Source: Alkalihalobacillus sp047302405 | Lineage (GTDB): Bacteria > Bacillota > Bacilli > Bacillales > Bacillaceae_D | Assembly (NCBI RefSeq): GCF_047302405.1 | Contig: NZ_CP154853.1 | Span: 3,720,001-3,784,000 of the forward strand | Length of the DNA: 64,000 nucleotides | Reading direction: 5' to 3' | The notes under the pieces: generated by a model | Databases searched by the model: none | What the model saw: the letters and a program-made list of their open reading frames with translations, nothing else | What the model was told of the DNA's origin: nothing | Program-made: the position numbers and the translations under genes | Shown: one piece after another, positions 45,428-53,894 of the stretch | Layout: every line of letters begins with the position of its first letter | How positions within the stretch are numbered: position 1 is the first letter of the stretch

Positions 45428-45606
45428 CTCTACTCCCCATTTCTAAATCAGCAATTATCAACACCGTGTTCGATAATGCCTCCATTGACCATTATAGTCC
45501 TCTCGATTTATAATTCAATAAACAAAAAGGGTAAGATTGTTACTTTCTCAACATAAGATTAGCTTCTGTTCAATAATTAAAATATTTTTCAAAGGATGTT
45601 TTCGAA

Positions 45607-46227
45607 TTGGATAGACCCAAAACAGATCGTCGGATTATCCGTACCAAGAAAATGATACGAGATGCCTTAACCAAGCTCATCCTGAAAAAAGGATTTGAAG
45701 GATTAACGGTAAGAGATATTACTGAGCTAGCGAATATCAACAGAGGAACGTTTTATTTACACTATCGAGACAAATACGATCTTCTCGAAAAATGTGAAAT
45801 GGAAATTATCGAAGAGTTAAAAAAGATACGTATCCAAACCTTTTTAAGTCAAAAGGATTTCCGCAAAAATAGACAATTAATGAACCAGCCTTCTCCTTAC
45901 ATGGTCAAACTACTTGAGTGTGTCAAAGAGCATTCCGAATTAATGACGGTATTGCTTGGCCCTAAAGGTGATCCCAGTTTTCACGTAAAGCTAAAAAAAG
46001 AAATGATGGAGAATATGGAAAGGTTGATTAAGGAACATCGTGCCTCCCTTCCAGCAACAGTCCCCATCGATTACATAAGTGCCATTTCGATCTCATCCCA
46101 GCTAGGGGTCATCCAACATTGGCTCGACACAGGTATGAAACAATCTCCTATTGAAGTGGCAACCTATATGAGAAAATTCGTCTTCGGCAATGTATATTCA
46201 GACGAACAGAATAAAAAGTCCGATTAG
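45607..46227 (+). CDS. TetR-family transcriptional regulator
   Basis: 206 residues, TTG start at 45607 with AAAGGATG eight bases upstream. The N-terminal helix-turn-helix is LTVRDITELANINRGTFYLH then YRDKYDLLE. The C-terminal domain (ECVKEHSELMTVLLGPKGDPSF) binds the inducer and forms the dimer. It is divergent from the DHA2 exporter and very likely controls it; a strong terminator follows. No operator palindrome could be fixed in the shared intergenic region by eye. Confidence 0.88.
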   Translation: MDRPKTDRRIIRTKKMIRDALTKLILKKGFEGLTVRDITELANINRGTFYLHYRDKYDLLEKCEMEIIEELKKIRIQTFLSQKDFRKNRQLMNQPSPYMVKLLECVKEHSELMTVLLGPKGDPSFHVKLKKEMMENMERLIKEHRASLPATVPIDYISAISISSQLGVIQHWLDTGMKQSPIEVATYMRKFVFGNVYSDEQNKKSD

Positions 46228-46243
46228 AACGAACAGCCACTGT

Positions 46244-46276
46244 AAACGAATGGTCATACGGCCATTCGTTTATTTT
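46244..46276 (+). terminator. Terminator of the TetR gene
   Basis: AAACGAATGG (46244-46253) pairs perfectly with CCATTCGTTT (46262-46271), then TATTTTTA. It lies 17 bp past the stop codon. Confidence 0.9.
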
Positions 46277-46307
46277 TACTTCAATCTCTCATCATTGATT
46301 CGATACT

Positions 46308-46778
46308 CTAGCTCAAACCAATTCGAATAAGGTAAAACTTGCTTTTTCGTAAGGCCATTTTTAATTCACCATACTGATTCGCCAATTTTGGATGAGCCTT
46401 CAGATAACTTTTAAAAGCTAAATGTTCCCTAATTCGCTAATTTCCAGTTTCATAAATATGAATATGATGTGTTCTTGTATTGCCACAGCCTTTAGAAAAA
46501 TACCTTCTACCAGAAATCCCGTTCTCTCCTTTGACTAAATAACCATTTTGTTGCATCACTTGATTTTTTTGTTCGACATTATTGATATCTTTTACTTCAA
46601 TTAAAATGTCAATAATCGGCTTTGCATATAAAATCGCCGCAACGGAAGTACTACCGATATGAAAAATCTCAATGATTTCTTTGTTAAAAATCTCCTTTAA
46701 TAGTTGCTCTTCCTCCAAGTAAGCCTGCTTCCATTCTAATCTGTACGGTTGAATATTAGTTTTTCGCATCAAAGTCAT
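46308..46778 (-). pseudogene. GrpB/UPF0157 family gene broken by an in-frame stop
   Basis: The first 113 residues match the GrpB family (PYRLEWKQAYLEEE, IEIFHIGSTSV, AKPIIDILIEVK, THHIHIYETGN). A TAG codon (46439-46437) then interrupts the frame, but the same frame continues with the expected next part, RIREHLAFKSYLKAHPKL then ANQYGELKMAL, before losing similarity and ending at 46308. An undamaged family member has about 170 residues. GrpB proteins are of the nucleotidyltransferase fold; function is poorly known. The ATG at 46769 may be the better start. Either a true pseudogene or a very recent mutation. Confidence 0.75.
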
Positions 46779-46783
46779 TTCTC

Positions 46784-46919
46784 CTATAGCTGCTTAATCG
46801 CTTTCCTTAATTTTTGAACATGATTATGGTTTTGTTCCGACTGGATAAGTATTTTTAGCAAAATCTAGCTCAGCCCCTGTCAAAGCTAACTCTAAATAAA
46901 ACCGATCATCCATTTGCAT
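46784..46919 (-). pseudogene. Possible remnant of a cytidine/dCMP deaminase-family gene
   Basis: From the ATG at 46919 (GGGGAG upstream) the frame reads DDRFYLELALTGAELDFAKN then TYPVGTKP and a stop, which resembles the N-terminus of deaminases (FxxLALxxAxxAxxxGxxPVGA). Another frame downstream ends HNHVQKLRKAIKQL at 46784, just before the ribosome site of the GrpB gene. The zinc motifs are absent, so most of the gene would have been deleted. Short match; low confidence. Confidence 0.3.
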
Positions 46920-47182
46920 TCGATTCGCTCCCCATACTTTAACTATTAAAAGGCACTACTCGTATCACCATTATTTTATTTCGTAAATCTAAATATTATG
47001 TTAAACACTCCCCTTATATGGATCACTTTTCCTTGTTTAGTACTAATAATTAGATAGAAAGTATTCCTAAACAAGTCAAAGACATCAGGAGAAGTACGGG
47101 TTAATCAAATGTTTAATTAAACTAAACTAAAGTTGATGCTCTCCATCAAAGTCATACTTCTCTTTTTACATAATTAAAGATG
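46920..47182. other. Intergenic, nothing recognised
   Basis: About 260 AT-rich bases between the decayed genes and the methyltransferase gene. No promoter, hairpin or gene could be supported. Confidence 0.5.
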
Positions 47183-47956
47183 TTATTCCTTTTGTGCCTT
47201 CCAAATCGTCCAGCGATCCTTCTCGACAATCACTTCACCTGAAGGAAATACTTCATCAAGATGCGAAACTAACTCCTGAAGCTGTGCGTCCGTTAAATCG
47301 TGTAAAATACTTCTTCCTGTTCTCTCACGGATATCATTCAAAAGCTGTTCCTTGTCCTTGTATTCTTCCCGGACTTCCCATAGTTGGACTTCTGTGTTCT
47401 TGGAAAAACCGGCCTGTTTTAATGCAGATATAACTTGTTCATTTGTATATCTTCTTGCACTTTCTTTTTCAATTAGATGAGGAAATAATTCAAAAAAGTA
47501 GCCTCTTATATGTTCTTTACTTCCAGGCAGGAGACAATCTTCTGGGGTTCGGTCTTGTATTAAATAATGTCCTTCTCTTCGTAAAATACGAAATCCCTCA
47601 CTAAAACAAGCATTTAAATCATCGAGATGATGAATTAGTGCCCGTTCTAATAATAAATCAGCAGAATCGGTTTCAATTTGAGAATCGTAAGCCGTTCCTT
47701 TTTGAAAAGAGACATTGTTATAATCCTGCAAGTTTTCCTTTGCTGCTTCAATCATTACTTCGGAAAAGTCAATACCGATAACTGATTGAACCCCCATCTC
47801 TAATAAAGCCTTCGTATAAATCCCGCCACCACAACCGATATCAATTGCTCGCTCCACTTTAGTGATAGGAACGAGTTGCTGAAACGACTTTAACCAACTT
47901 TGATCTGCCTTTCTAGTCATATAGGAACTTCGATTTTTCTGATCATGAAAATTCAT
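47183..47956 (-). CDS. Class I SAM-dependent methyltransferase (second)
   Basis: 257 residues. Motif I ERAIDIGCGGGIYTKALLEM, motif II GIDFSEVMIEAAKENL and ADLLLERALIHHLDDLNACF give a SAM-binding fold of the UbiE/SmtA-like type. The C-terminal part (YTNEQVISALKQAGFSKNTE) is usual for small-molecule methyltransferases. A short leader ATG frame (CCTTATCGG...) overlaps the start and the SD distance is long, so translation may be weak. Substrate unknown; single gene. Confidence 0.8.
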   Translation of the reverse strand: MNFHDQKNRSSYMTRKADQSWLKSFQQLVPITKVERAIDIGCGGGIYTKALLEMGVQSVIGIDFSEVMIEAAKENLQDYNNVSFQKGTAYDSQIETDSADLLLERALIHHLDDLNACFSEGFRILRREGHYLIQDRTPEDCLLPGSKEHIRGYFFELFPHLIEKESARRYTNEQVISALKQAGFSKNTEVQLWEVREEYKDKEQLLNDIRERTGRSILHDLTDAQLQELVSHLDEVFPSGEVIVEKDRWTIWKAQKE

Positions 47957-48089
47957 TCCGATAAGGCATCACTCCTAAAATCTGTATAATTTCATCTTAG
48001 CATAATGAATAATAATGTATCTAACGAAACCTTCCCTACCGTTAACACGTAAACAAGTTTCAATTATTTTTCTGAATGGAGGAACTTAA

Positions 48090-48248
48090 ATGGAATTTGC
48101 TTTATTTGGCATCTTTAGTCTACTTTTATCCTTAGCTGTCCCTGTTTTTGTTGTCGTTGTGACCGTTTTAGTACTTAAATCATTTAAAGAACGGAATGAG
48201 CTCTTAAGAGACATTCGTGATGAGTTACGAAATAAAAAGAGTTATTAA
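48090..48248 (+). CDS. Small single-pass membrane protein, 52 residues
   Basis: ATG at 48090 with GGAGGA six bases upstream. The protein starts MEFALFGIFSLLLSLAVPVF, continues in a hydrophobic helix to about residue 30 and ends with a charged helical tail (SFKERNELLRDIRDELRNKK). One membrane pass and a cytoplasmic amphipathic coil are predicted. Such small proteins are common in bacilli. The strong ribosome site and clear composition make it a real gene, although short. Function unknown. Confidence 0.7.
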   Translation: MEFALFGIFSLLLSLAVPVFVVVVTVLVLKSFKERNELLRDIRDELRNKKSY

Positions 48249-48283
48249 TATCCTACATTTTCCGCAACGACTCCTTTGGAGAC

Positions 48284-48322
48284 AAAAGGACCGTCTCATC
48301 GCGTATTACCAGCTGGGACGGT
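48284..48322 (-). terminator. Probable terminator of the GNAT gene
   Basis: ACCGTCTCA (48290-48298) pairs with TGGGACGGT (48314-48322), one G-T pair. The minus strand goes on with CCTTTTG. It begins at the GNAT stop and may also serve the small plus-strand gene. Confidence 0.55.
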
Positions 48323-48823
48323 TTAATAGTTGATTCTTTTTCTACGTTCAACCAAAATCGTATCTCGCCAAATGCCATCAAGTTGAGCGATTTTTTCTCT
48401 ACGGCCCACAATCCTAAAACCGAACTTTTTATGCAAAAGTATACTTGTTTCATTTTCAGGGAAAATACTAGCCTGTAATGTCCAAACTCCTTGGGCTTCA
48501 CTACCCTTTATCAAACTATTCATTAACTGACTTCCAATCCCTTTATTTGTATATTTTTTCGAAATATAAATACTAACCTCTGCCACACCACGATAAACAG
48601 GCCGACTCGAAATGGGCGTTAGTGCACACCAGCCAACTACTTTTCCATCTACCACTGCAACAAGTCGTCCGACGTGATGGTGGGTTTCGTCCCAAATGTC
48701 CCAACAAGGTGCTTCTGTTTGAAAAGTCGCATTTCGGGTAGCTAGACCTTCTATATATATTTCACGGACTTGCTCCCAATTAGACTTCTCCAATTTTTTA
48801 ATAGTGATATCTGTTGGGCTCAT
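48323..48823 (-). CDS. GNAT acetyltransferase, phosphinothricin acetyltransferase-like
   Basis: 166 residues. Seen are IKKLEKSNWEQVREIYIEGL, the family mark RNATFQTEAPCWDIWDETHH, VGWCALTPISSRPVYRGVAE and the acetyl-CoA loop NKGIGSQLMNSLI. This subgroup (PAT/MnaT) acetylates amino groups of phosphinothricin, methionine sulfone or related compounds with acetyl-CoA, in the cytoplasm. Natural substrate is not known. Single gene with AAAGGTAG before the ATG. Confidence 0.85.
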   Translation of the reverse strand: MSPTDITIKKLEKSNWEQVREIYIEGLATRNATFQTEAPCWDIWDETHHHVGRLVAVVDGKVVGWCALTPISSRPVYRGVAEVSIYISKKYTNKGIGSQLMNSLIKGSEAQGVWTLQASIFPENETSILLHKKFGFRIVGRREKIAQLDGIWRDTILVERRKRINY

Positions 48824-48954
48824 CTACCTTTCCCCCTCTCTTTTAATAACCTATACTTCATGTTAATTTCTCTTTTTTGTTTCTAACACCGCTAACAGAA
48901 TAGAAAAAAATCGCTCATTTGTTTCCACTATCCATAAATATAGCACCCTTTCAT

Positions 48955-49164
48955 TCATGTCCGTTTCCGAAAAAAGCTACTTGTCAAAAGTAAAACCATA
49001 CCAATGATGAGAGTTGGATACGTTAGTGGCTGAAACAACTCAGGCACTTCCGGAAATACTTTTAACCTTACAAATAATGCCCCTATAAAAAGGATAAACC
49101 CGCCCCAAACAAGTAATCTTCCGACGATCGTTAAATGGTTCATTTTCACTTGGCCTCTTTCCAT
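48955..49164 (-). CDS. Small two-helix membrane protein, unknown
   Basis: 69 residues from the ATG at 49164; an upstream TTG (49191) is also in frame, and an ATG at 49143 (MNHLTIVGRLLVWGG) is possible. Two membrane helices are seen (LVWGGFILFIGALFV and TYPTLIIGMVLLLTS), joined by LKVFPEVPELFQP. The SD AAGGAG is 12 bases upstream, rather far. No family recognised. Confidence 0.5.
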   Translation of the reverse strand: MERGQVKMNHLTIVGRLLVWGGFILFIGALFVRLKVFPEVPELFQPLTYPTLIIGMVLLLTSSFFRKRT

Positions 49165-49295
49165 AACATTAAAAATCTCCTTAAAAATCAAGGAAATGCT
49201 CGATTAATTAAACGTTTGTTTAAAGTTTTTGAACAAAGTTTGAGTGAAATTATTTAACTAGCTTTATTATCGCTTAAATCCTTCTCTCAGAAGAG

Positions 49296-49743
49296 TTACT
49301 TAATTGTAACTTCAATCGGTTCAACCTCAATATCATTAATATAATAATCTTTACCATTAACTTTAAAATGAGGATCAAAAATCATTTGATATGTCCCCCC
49401 TTCTCCTGCTTCCAATTCAGTCTCCTGTTTAAATTGGTAACCTTGATTGATTATTCGAAAATGTTCATCCTCTGTATAAGCATATTCATAAGCATTCCCA
49501 TCAAAATAAATGCGAATTGGCCCATTATAACTGAGCTCCACTTCTTCTTCACCCAAATAAGTCAAACTTGTTTCTACAACAAATTGTTGCCCTTCCGCTA
49601 CCAGAGTTGGCGTTACGATTTCAATGAGAAAATAATCTCCCTACAACTTGTGTTAATGGCCTTAAGTCCTCTTCCATGCTCTTTGCTTGGTTTTGGCAAC
49701 CCATTAATAAAATACACAAAAGCAATATCGATTTTATTTTCAT
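49296..49743 (-). pseudogene. Lipoprotein gene broken by a one-base frameshift
   Basis: From the ATG at 49743 a clear lipoprotein signal (MKIKSILLLCILLMGC) and the first mature residues are read, then a stop after RLFSH. One base out of frame, the reading goes on without a break as GDYFLIEIVTPTLVAEGQQF and into an 89-residue beta-rich domain (EVELSYNGPIRIYF, YTEDEHFRIINQ, EVEPIEVTIK) ending at 49296. One extra base in the GGG run near 49632 explains it. The repaired protein would have about 148 residues. Family not recognised; an immunoglobulin-like extracellular lipoprotein domain is likely. Confidence 0.75.
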
Positions 49744-49969
49744 CACTTCTCACTCCAAGCAATTTATCTACATAATACTTTCAGCTAGTCCAACTCCTCC
49801 ATATTCATTTATTCGATACAATCATCCACATCCCTCCTCCATTTCATTAACCCCCATTAATTAAACAGCAACTAAAACTTCACAGCTTAAAGAAAAATAA
49901 CCCTACCAATGTGAGAGGCCACTGAAAAACGGTCTATTTGTTAAAATATAGTTACATTAGTTAGCCGAC

Positions 49970-50090
49970 TCCTCGAGCTGCATGCCCTACGCGTTCCGCG
50001 GGTGAACCGGGAGCCTCCGCGCTCATCGCTGCGGGGTCTCCCGTATTTCACTATTCCCGCAGGAGTCTCCGGGCATTCCGCTCGCTCCGT
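49970..50090 (+). repeat. GC-rich palindromic repeat, copy 3
   Basis: It shares the blocks GCGTTCCGCGGGTGAACC, GGGAGCCTCC, CTGCGGGGTCTCCCG, ATTCCCGCAGGAGTCTCCGG and CCGCTCGCTCCG, in the same order as copies 1 and 2, with different arm sequence (GCATGCCC against GGGCATTCC). The arms have changed on both sides so that pairing is kept, which points to selection for the hairpin or to independent members of a family. Confidence 0.75.
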
Positions 50091-50330
50091 TTTGGATCAT
50101 AAAAAACAGTTTGCTCCTATGAATGACTTTTCACATAAAAACCTAATAACTTTTGATTTTTTTAAAGAAAATGCTGGTGTTGAGACTTTTTCAGTGGCCA
50201 CCCAATGTGATAGGATTTTTAAATAGAGATCACAGTTATCCGTATAAATAGAAATAGTTGCTCTCTCTATTTAACAGGCTAACTACCATATAATTTCTCA
50301 TCATTTAGGATATAATAAAAATACCTACCC

Positions 50331-50371
50331 AAAAAAGGACAGAGCCTCTTTATTACTGAAGCCCTGTCCTT
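50331..50371 (-). terminator. Terminator of the flavin reductase gene
   Basis: AAGGACAG (50335-50342) pairs with CTGTCCTT (50364-50371). On the minus strand a run of six T follows. About 43 bp after the stop codon. Confidence 0.85.
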
Positions 50372-50414
50372 CCCTTTTTAAGCATTAAATGAATCAGCCA
50401 TCGACACTTATTCT

Positions 50415-50960
50415 TTATAAATAATGCTTTTCCATCCACTGAATGAAATTCTCTACGGCAGCATCTATAAATTGAATGGTTTGCACATCGACTAACTTAC
50501 CTGCAACATCAAATTTTTCATGAGCCGCTCCAACAAACACATCACTACCTTGCAAAACAGGCGAAGAAATTCCACGCGAAAACATAATATCACGCAAATG
50601 CAATTGAGCTCTTACCGTTCCAAGATTCCCTGTTGCTGCCCCCATTAACCAAGAAGGTTTTCCAACCATCACCTGGTCCACTCTCGATAACCAATCAATC
50701 GCATTTCCTAGTACTCCAGGAATCGTACCATTATATTCTGGCGTCACCCAAATAACAGCATCCGCTTCTTTTACCTTTTGTTTAAACGTAACGACAGCTA
50801 ATGGTGGTTCCTTTTCAACATCCTGGTTATAAAATGGCAACTCATCCAAAGTGAGCACTTCCAAATTAAACTTTTCGACGTAACGTTCTTTAATATGTTC
50901 TGCCAATTTTCTGTTAAAGGATTCTTGGCGAAGACTTCCAACAATAGCCACAACTTTCAT
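50415..50960 (-). CDS. NADPH-dependent FMN reductase (ChrR/azoreductase-like)
   Basis: 181 residues, flavodoxin-like fold. The FMN-phosphate loop GSLRQESFNRKLA starts at residue 8 and the family motif WVTPEYNGTIPGVLGNAIDW is intact. Such enzymes use NADPH to reduce quinones, azo dyes or chromate and protect from oxidative stress. Single cytoplasmic gene with its own terminator. The physiological acceptor is not visible. Confidence 0.9.
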   Translation of the reverse strand: MKVVAIVGSLRQESFNRKLAEHIKERYVEKFNLEVLTLDELPFYNQDVEKEPPLAVVTFKQKVKEADAVIWVTPEYNGTIPGVLGNAIDWLSRVDQVMVGKPSWLMGAATGNLGTVRAQLHLRDIMFSRGISSPVLQGSDVFVGAAHEKFDVAGKLVDVQTIQFIDAAVENFIQWMEKHYL

Positions 50961-51161
50961 ATTAACTATCCCTCCGTGTCATAAACTTGTTAAATGATAC
51001 GACTCTTATTATGAGCAATCTTTTAGCAAATGAAAAGTAATAAAGCTCATAGGCTCACCTTTTTCAACTTAAGAAAGCCCTCATATCGAATGCTGCTTTC
51101 ATTCAATTACAAAAGCTCTTCCTTTAAATCACGAAACCTTTCTGCAAGCTCATCATTGATA

Positions 51162-51842
51162 TCAGATGGCCACTTGGAGATCATCTAATTGCTTCAGAAT
51201 TTCTTTCGCTTTCGCTAGCTCACTCAACTCATTAAGAACATCGACTTGCAATACCTTTCCTCTAATAACTAATTCTGGAGAAAGCTCCTCGCCATGTCTT
51301 TTAAAAGCAGCTTCTAATAAATTCCTTGCCGCTCGAAAATCTTCCTTAGAGTAGGCTAAACGATACGCTTGTTTATATAGTTTTTCAAATTTCGATAAAT
51401 GCTTAACCCGCTCCTCTTCCGTTTCCATCAGAGTTGCCGAATCTCCTTTTGCTTCGCAGATAATAATATAGTTCCCATTCGGGTCCGTTATGTTGAACCG
51501 CCAATCTTCTACCGTTTCATTTAAGCGTGAGATACGTGGAATTCCTTTTGATGGAATTTTCCCGTAATGTTGCTTTAAGTTCGCTCTTAATTCATGATAA
51601 ACCTCACGAACATTCGGTACAACAATACTACAGCCACCAACATTGATCGTCTCTTTTTTCTTATTAGCACCATAAAAACCAAACTCCGCTATTGAATGTA
51701 CGACAGAGGCAAATCGATATGGGACCTTTTGATAATACGTAATTTCAAACCCAAGTGCTGTATAAAACTCTAAATGCTGATCAAATTGTTCATAATCACA
51801 ATCAAAAAGTGGAATCGTTCGATTTTGATTTAAATGCTCCAT
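51162..51842 (-). CDS. VOC (glyoxalase/bleomycin resistance) domain protein with helical C-terminus
   Basis: 226 residues from the ATG at 51842 (a GTG four codons earlier, at 51854, is the alternative). The first 130 residues form a VOC domain: TIPLFDCDYEQFDQHLEFYT, SVVHSIAEFGFYG and the C-terminal strand WRFNITDPNGNYIIICEA. The rest is helical with repeat-like pairs (FEKLYKQAYRLAYSKEDFRA, LLEAAFKRHG, ELSELAKAKEILKQLDD), similar to TPR units. VOC proteins bind metals and detoxify or sequester small molecules; the combination with a TPR-like tail is known in bacilli, but without a defined role. Confidence 0.75.
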   Translation of the reverse strand: MEHLNQNRTIPLFDCDYEQFDQHLEFYTALGFEITYYQKVPYRFASVVHSIAEFGFYGANKKKETINVGGCSIVVPNVREVYHELRANLKQHYGKIPSKGIPRISRLNETVEDWRFNITDPNGNYIIICEAKGDSATLMETEEERVKHLSKFEKLYKQAYRLAYSKEDFRAARNLLEAAFKRHGEELSPELVIRGKVLQVDVLNELSELAKAKEILKQLDDLQVAI

Positions 51843-52384
51843 CCTTAAAGTCACCCTTTCAATCGATCGTCTTTTATTATTACTTTCTACCTTTAGATTA
51901 CATCATTCATGCAAATGATGAGGTTGAGTCATCCACTAGAGCATTTATTGAACATTATCCGTCATATACTTTAAGATTATTGATTAATGTTTTTAAACAA
52001 ATAACCAAAAGGAAATTTCTATATAATTAAAACGTTCAAAAGTCTATTAATCACTTCTTTCTAAATTTAGTTACAGTCATCTAACAAGGTTGGTCATTAA
52101 CTTCCAACAAGAAGCATGTTTATTTATAAAAATATTTTTCATTGTATTTCCTACTAAAACCATAAAAACACCATGTCCAGAAAAAGAAAATTTCATTATA
52201 TAAATATATTCAAAACAATTTAATGACCCTTTTTACAAACATAGTTAAACTCTTAAGATTAGTTAATAATAATATTTTCATCTCTTATCAAAGAGAAATT
52301 TTATTATTTTAAAATACAAAAAGAACAACTTATTTATCTTCTTTCACCCGATCAACTCTTTTTCTTTTTTTATAAATTCACTTA

Positions 52385-52412
52385 TTGACATCTTTAAAAC
52401 CTATGATATAAA
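52385..52412 (+). promoter_or_regulatory. Sigma-A promoter of atoE
   Basis: TTGACA (52385-52390), 16-base spacer, TATAAA (52407-52412). Transcription would start near 52419, ten bases before the cre box. Confidence 0.65.
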
Positions 52413-52428
52413 TAAAAATTATAAGTTC

Positions 52429-52442
52429 AGAAAGCGTTTTCA
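52429..52442 (+). promoter_or_regulatory. cre box of atoE
   Basis: AGAAAGCGTTTTCA, differing from the CcpA consensus TGNAANCGNNNNCA in the first base only and nearly palindromic. Just downstream of the predicted start, so binding should repress. Confidence 0.65.
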
Positions 52443-52517
52443 TAATTTGTTTGTTATTTATATCCGCAGTCTTTTTTTCATTTCGAAATTATAAAAAATT
52501 ATAAGAGGTGATTTTTA

Positions 52518-53846
52518 ATGTTCGGTGGGTTGATAAGGTTTTTCGATCGAATGGTTCAACGCTATTTACCTGATGCCTTTATTTTTGCCTTGTTATTAAC
52601 TTTTATCGTCTTTATTCTTGGTATCTTTATGACAGAAAGTACTCCTGTCGATATGGTTAATCATTGGGGATCGGGTTTTTGGGATTTATTAGCCTTTACG
52701 ATGCAAATGGCTCTTATCGTTATCACAGGATATATACTTGCAAGCTCTAAAATTGTTACTAACTTGCTAGGCAGGCTCGCTTTAGTAGCGAACACACCGG
52801 GACAAGCAATCGTACTCGTAACTATCGTGGCATCAGTAGCTTGCTTAATAAACTATGGTTTTGGTCTTGTGATTGGAGCATTATTTGCTAAACATGTTGT
52901 GAAACAAGTTCCAACGGTAGATTATCGTTTACTCGTTGCTTCCGCTTACAGTGGTTTTCTTGTCTGGCATGGTGGTTTGTCCGCTTCAATCCCATTAACC
53001 ATCGCTACAGACAATCATTTTTTATTTGACACAATCGGTTCCATTCCAGTTACTCAAACATTATTAACTCCTTATAATATCTTTATCGTCGTCACTTTAA
53101 TTGCAACTTTGCCAATCATCAACTATTTTTCATTAAAATCAATTAAAGACAAAACGATTATTGATCCAGCTTTCTTAGAAGCAAACAATAAAAATGAGGG
53201 TGCGGCTACATCTGATGTACCTTTAACACCGGCAGAGCGTGTAGAAAACAGCCAAATTCTCTCTTTTCTAGTTGGCGGATTTGGTCTAATCTACATCATT
53301 TTTCACTTTGCTTCAAATGGGCTCGATTTAAATATCAATATTGTTAATTTCACTATGTTATTTTTAGGGATTCTATTTCATCGTACGCCAAAAAGATTTT
53401 TGAATGCGGTTACCCAAGGGGTCAAAAATGCAGGTGGAATCATTATTCAATTCCCATTTTATGCAGGTATAATGGCGATGATGGGTGCCTCTGGCTTATC
53501 TGCACAAATTGCTACTTGGTTTGTTAACATTTCAACCGAGACAACTTTACCTATTTTAACTTTTATTAGTGCAGGTATTATCAATTTCTTTGTCCCATCA
53601 GGTGGAGGACAGTGGGCAGTTCAAGGACCCATTATGATTCCTGCTGCACTTGAACTAGGTGCCGATACGGCAAAGATTGCAATGGCCGTTGCGTGGGGAG
53701 ACGCTTGGACAAATATGATTCAACCATTCTGGGCCTTACCGATTTTAGCAATTGCTGGATTAAAAGTACGTGACATTATGGGCTTTTGTTTGATCCTTTT
53801 ATTCTGGGCCTTTATCCCAATCACAATTGGTTTGTTATTCTTTTAA
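52518..53846 (+). CDS. atoE: Short-chain fatty acid/acetoacetate transporter AtoE
   Basis: 442 residues, about 11-12 membrane helices. AtoE-family marks are IRFFDRMVQRYLPDAFIFAL at the N-terminus, YSGFLVWHGGLSASIPLTIA and IINFFVPSGGGQWAVQGPI. The family imports short-chain fatty acids such as butyrate or acetoacetate. A terminator separates it from the LysR gene, but the scoAB-thiolase genes just beyond complete a path from acetoacetate to acetyl-CoA, and both sides carry cre boxes. Confidence 0.92.
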   Translation: MFGGLIRFFDRMVQRYLPDAFIFALLLTFIVFILGIFMTESTPVDMVNHWGSGFWDLLAFTMQMALIVITGYILASSKIVTNLLGRLALVANTPGQAIVLVTIVASVACLINYGFGLVIGALFAKHVVKQVPTVDYRLLVASAYSGFLVWHGGLSASIPLTIATDNHFLFDTIGSIPVTQTLLTPYNIFIVVTLIATLPIINYFSLKSIKDKTIIDPAFLEANNKNEGAATSDVPLTPAERVENSQILSFLVGGFGLIYIIFHFASNGLDLNINIVNFTMLFLGILFHRTPKRFLNAVTQGVKNAGGIIIQFPFYAGIMAMMGASGLSAQIATWFVNISTETTLPILTFISAGIINFFVPSGGGQWAVQGPIMIPAALELGADTAKIAMAVAWGDAWTNMIQPFWALPILAIAGLKVRDIMGFCLILLFWAFIPITIGLLFF

Positions 53847-53849
53847 TCT

Positions 53850-53894
53850 AAAAAAACAGTACAGAGCTTTAACGAAGCTTTGTACTGTTTTTTA
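53850..53894. terminator. Bidirectional terminator, atoE and LysR genes
   Basis: A long stem AAAAAACAGTACAGAGCTT / AAGCTTTGTACTGTTTTTT with one mismatch, A-run before and T-run after. It serves the two convergent genes; its minus-strand T-run lies past the LysR stop. Confidence 0.9.

Larger units (their letters stand above)
49744..50414. other. Intergenic region with repeat copy 3
   Basis: About 670 bases. It holds the third copy of the GC-rich repeat and the terminator of the flavin reductase gene. The rest is AT-rich and shows no gene. Confidence 0.6.
51855..52517. other. AT-rich upstream region of the acetoacetate transporter gene
   Basis: About 660 bases, very AT-rich, with no supported gene. 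Only the last 150 bases hold recognisable sites: a sigma-A promoter and a cre box. The remaining part shows no repeat or hairpin that I could support. Confidence 0.6.

Noticed and set aside
45428..45606. TetR operator between the divergent exporter and regulator genes
   Set aside because: No convincing palindrome could be seen in the region.
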